A DNA stretch of 64,000 bases from Diplolepis rosae (Eukaryota; Arthropoda; Insecta; Hymenoptera; Diplolepididae). How positions within the stretch are numbered: the first letter of the stretch is position 1; the number at the start of each line of letters is the position of its first letter. The notes beneath the pieces were generated by a model that did no database searches, was not told the origin of the DNA, and saw only the letters and a list, made by a program, of their open reading frames with translations. The stretch is from the NCBI GenBank assembly GCA_030998225.1, contig JAPYXD010000738.1, positions 1,922,001 to 1,986,000 on the forward strand, given 5' to 3'. Below, in pieces: positions 63,874 through 64,000 of this stretch. A program made the translations under genes and the position numbers.

Positions 63874-64000
63874 CATGGCCATGTAGGGGTGCATTTCGAT
63901 GTTAAGGGTTGGAGCCTAAAAATCGAAATGGGTATTTTCGAAGATCCCAAAAATCATAGATTCTTGCCAGACCATAAAGTTTGCAAAAAGATGAATTGTA
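63874..64000 (+). repeat. Partial satellite monomer at right window edge
   Basis: First 127 bp of a monomer with GCCTAAAAATCGAAATGG, GATTCTTGCC and the beginning of the rare GAATTGTA tail at 63993. By the pattern seen elsewhere, a GCCG monomer probably follows just outside the window. Confidence 0.92.

Larger units (their letters stand above)
1..64000 (+). repeat. Satellite DNA array, ~143-bp monomer, ~447 tandem copies
   Basis: The core CATGGCCATG recurs every 143 bp (for example at 63, 206, 349 and 492) and continues to the last complete start at 63874. Counting through shared landmarks gives about 447 complete monomers, with a mean length near 142.5 bp in the left third and 142.9 bp in the right third. 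All copies point the same way; I found no inverted monomer and no inserted sequence longer than a few bases. Most neighbours differ by substitutions at a limited set of positions plus a common 2-bp deletion. A monomer close to nucleosome-core length in a very long homogeneous array is typical of centromeric or other heterochromatic satellites in eukaryotes. That role is inference, because no chromatin data can be read from sequence. Confidence 0.98.

Noticed and set aside
1..64000. CRISPR array
   Set aside because: Repeats are contiguous 143-bp units with no short repeat/unique spacer alternation, and no cas genes are present.
1..64000. Transposon, LTR or rDNA insertion
   Set aside because: No stretch departs from the 143-bp register for more than a few bases, and no terminal repeats, coding domains or rRNA/tRNA sequence were seen.

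Overview
The whole 64 kb window is one uninterrupted satellite DNA array. A monomer of about 143 bp repeats head to tail, always in the same orientation, from the first base to the last: about 447 complete copies plus a partial copy at each end. I see no protein-coding gene, RNA gene, transposon, CRISPR array or unique-sequence island. This points to a eukaryotic chromosome, most likely a centromeric, pericentromeric or other heterochromatic block. A plant is plausible because monomers of 140-180 bp are common in plant centromeres, but nothing here identifies the species and I do not recognise the satellite by name. A typical monomer has about 36% GC and more G than C on the given strand.

Each monomer begins, in the phase used here, at CATGGCCATG, the core of a 16-bp perfect palindrome (CTACATGGCCATGTAG). 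Monomer positions 1-20 and roughly 118-143 are nearly invariant, while positions 21-117 switch among a few linked variants. The main switch is in the centre: either an AT-rich form (CAATATGGACATATTTGA or CAATATTGAC...) or a CpG-bearing form (CGATATGGG or CGTTATGGG followed by TATTTTCGA). Within a monomer, AGCCCAAAAATCA or a close variant occurs twice, 31 bp apart.

Above the monomer, the array is a chain of nested multi-monomer duplications. From left to right: a 22-monomer unit of 3.14 kb (1-1.7 kb matched at 3.1-4.8 kb); a 38-monomer tandem duplication of 5.41 kb (about 3.8-9.2 and 9.2-14.6 kb); a transitional stretch (14.6-17.4 kb); a 68-69-monomer tandem duplication of about 9.7 kb (about 17.4-26.4 and 27.1-36.3 kb); a 43-monomer tandem duplication of 6.13 kb overlapping it (about 32.8-38.7 and 38.96-44.8 kb); mixed sequence (46-53 kb); and a 34-monomer tandem duplication of 4,862 bp with almost no length drift (about 53.4-58.0 and 58.3-62.9 kb). 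A short ~1 kb (7-monomer) rhythm is visible at the right end.

On top of these blocks sit dispersed cassettes. A 6-monomer unit of exactly 858 bp occurs six times, and a two-monomer TTCTTGCC/GCCGAAAAAG cassette occurs nine times. Two segments 17 kb apart (27565-28772 and 44557-45764) read as identical for 1,208 bp although their flanks differ, which implies recent exchange inside the array. The left 15 kb has more 2-bp-deleted monomers and more subtypes. The right 20 kb is more even in length.

All block edges and identities were found by eye from shared rare variants. Block edges are good to roughly one monomer unless stated.
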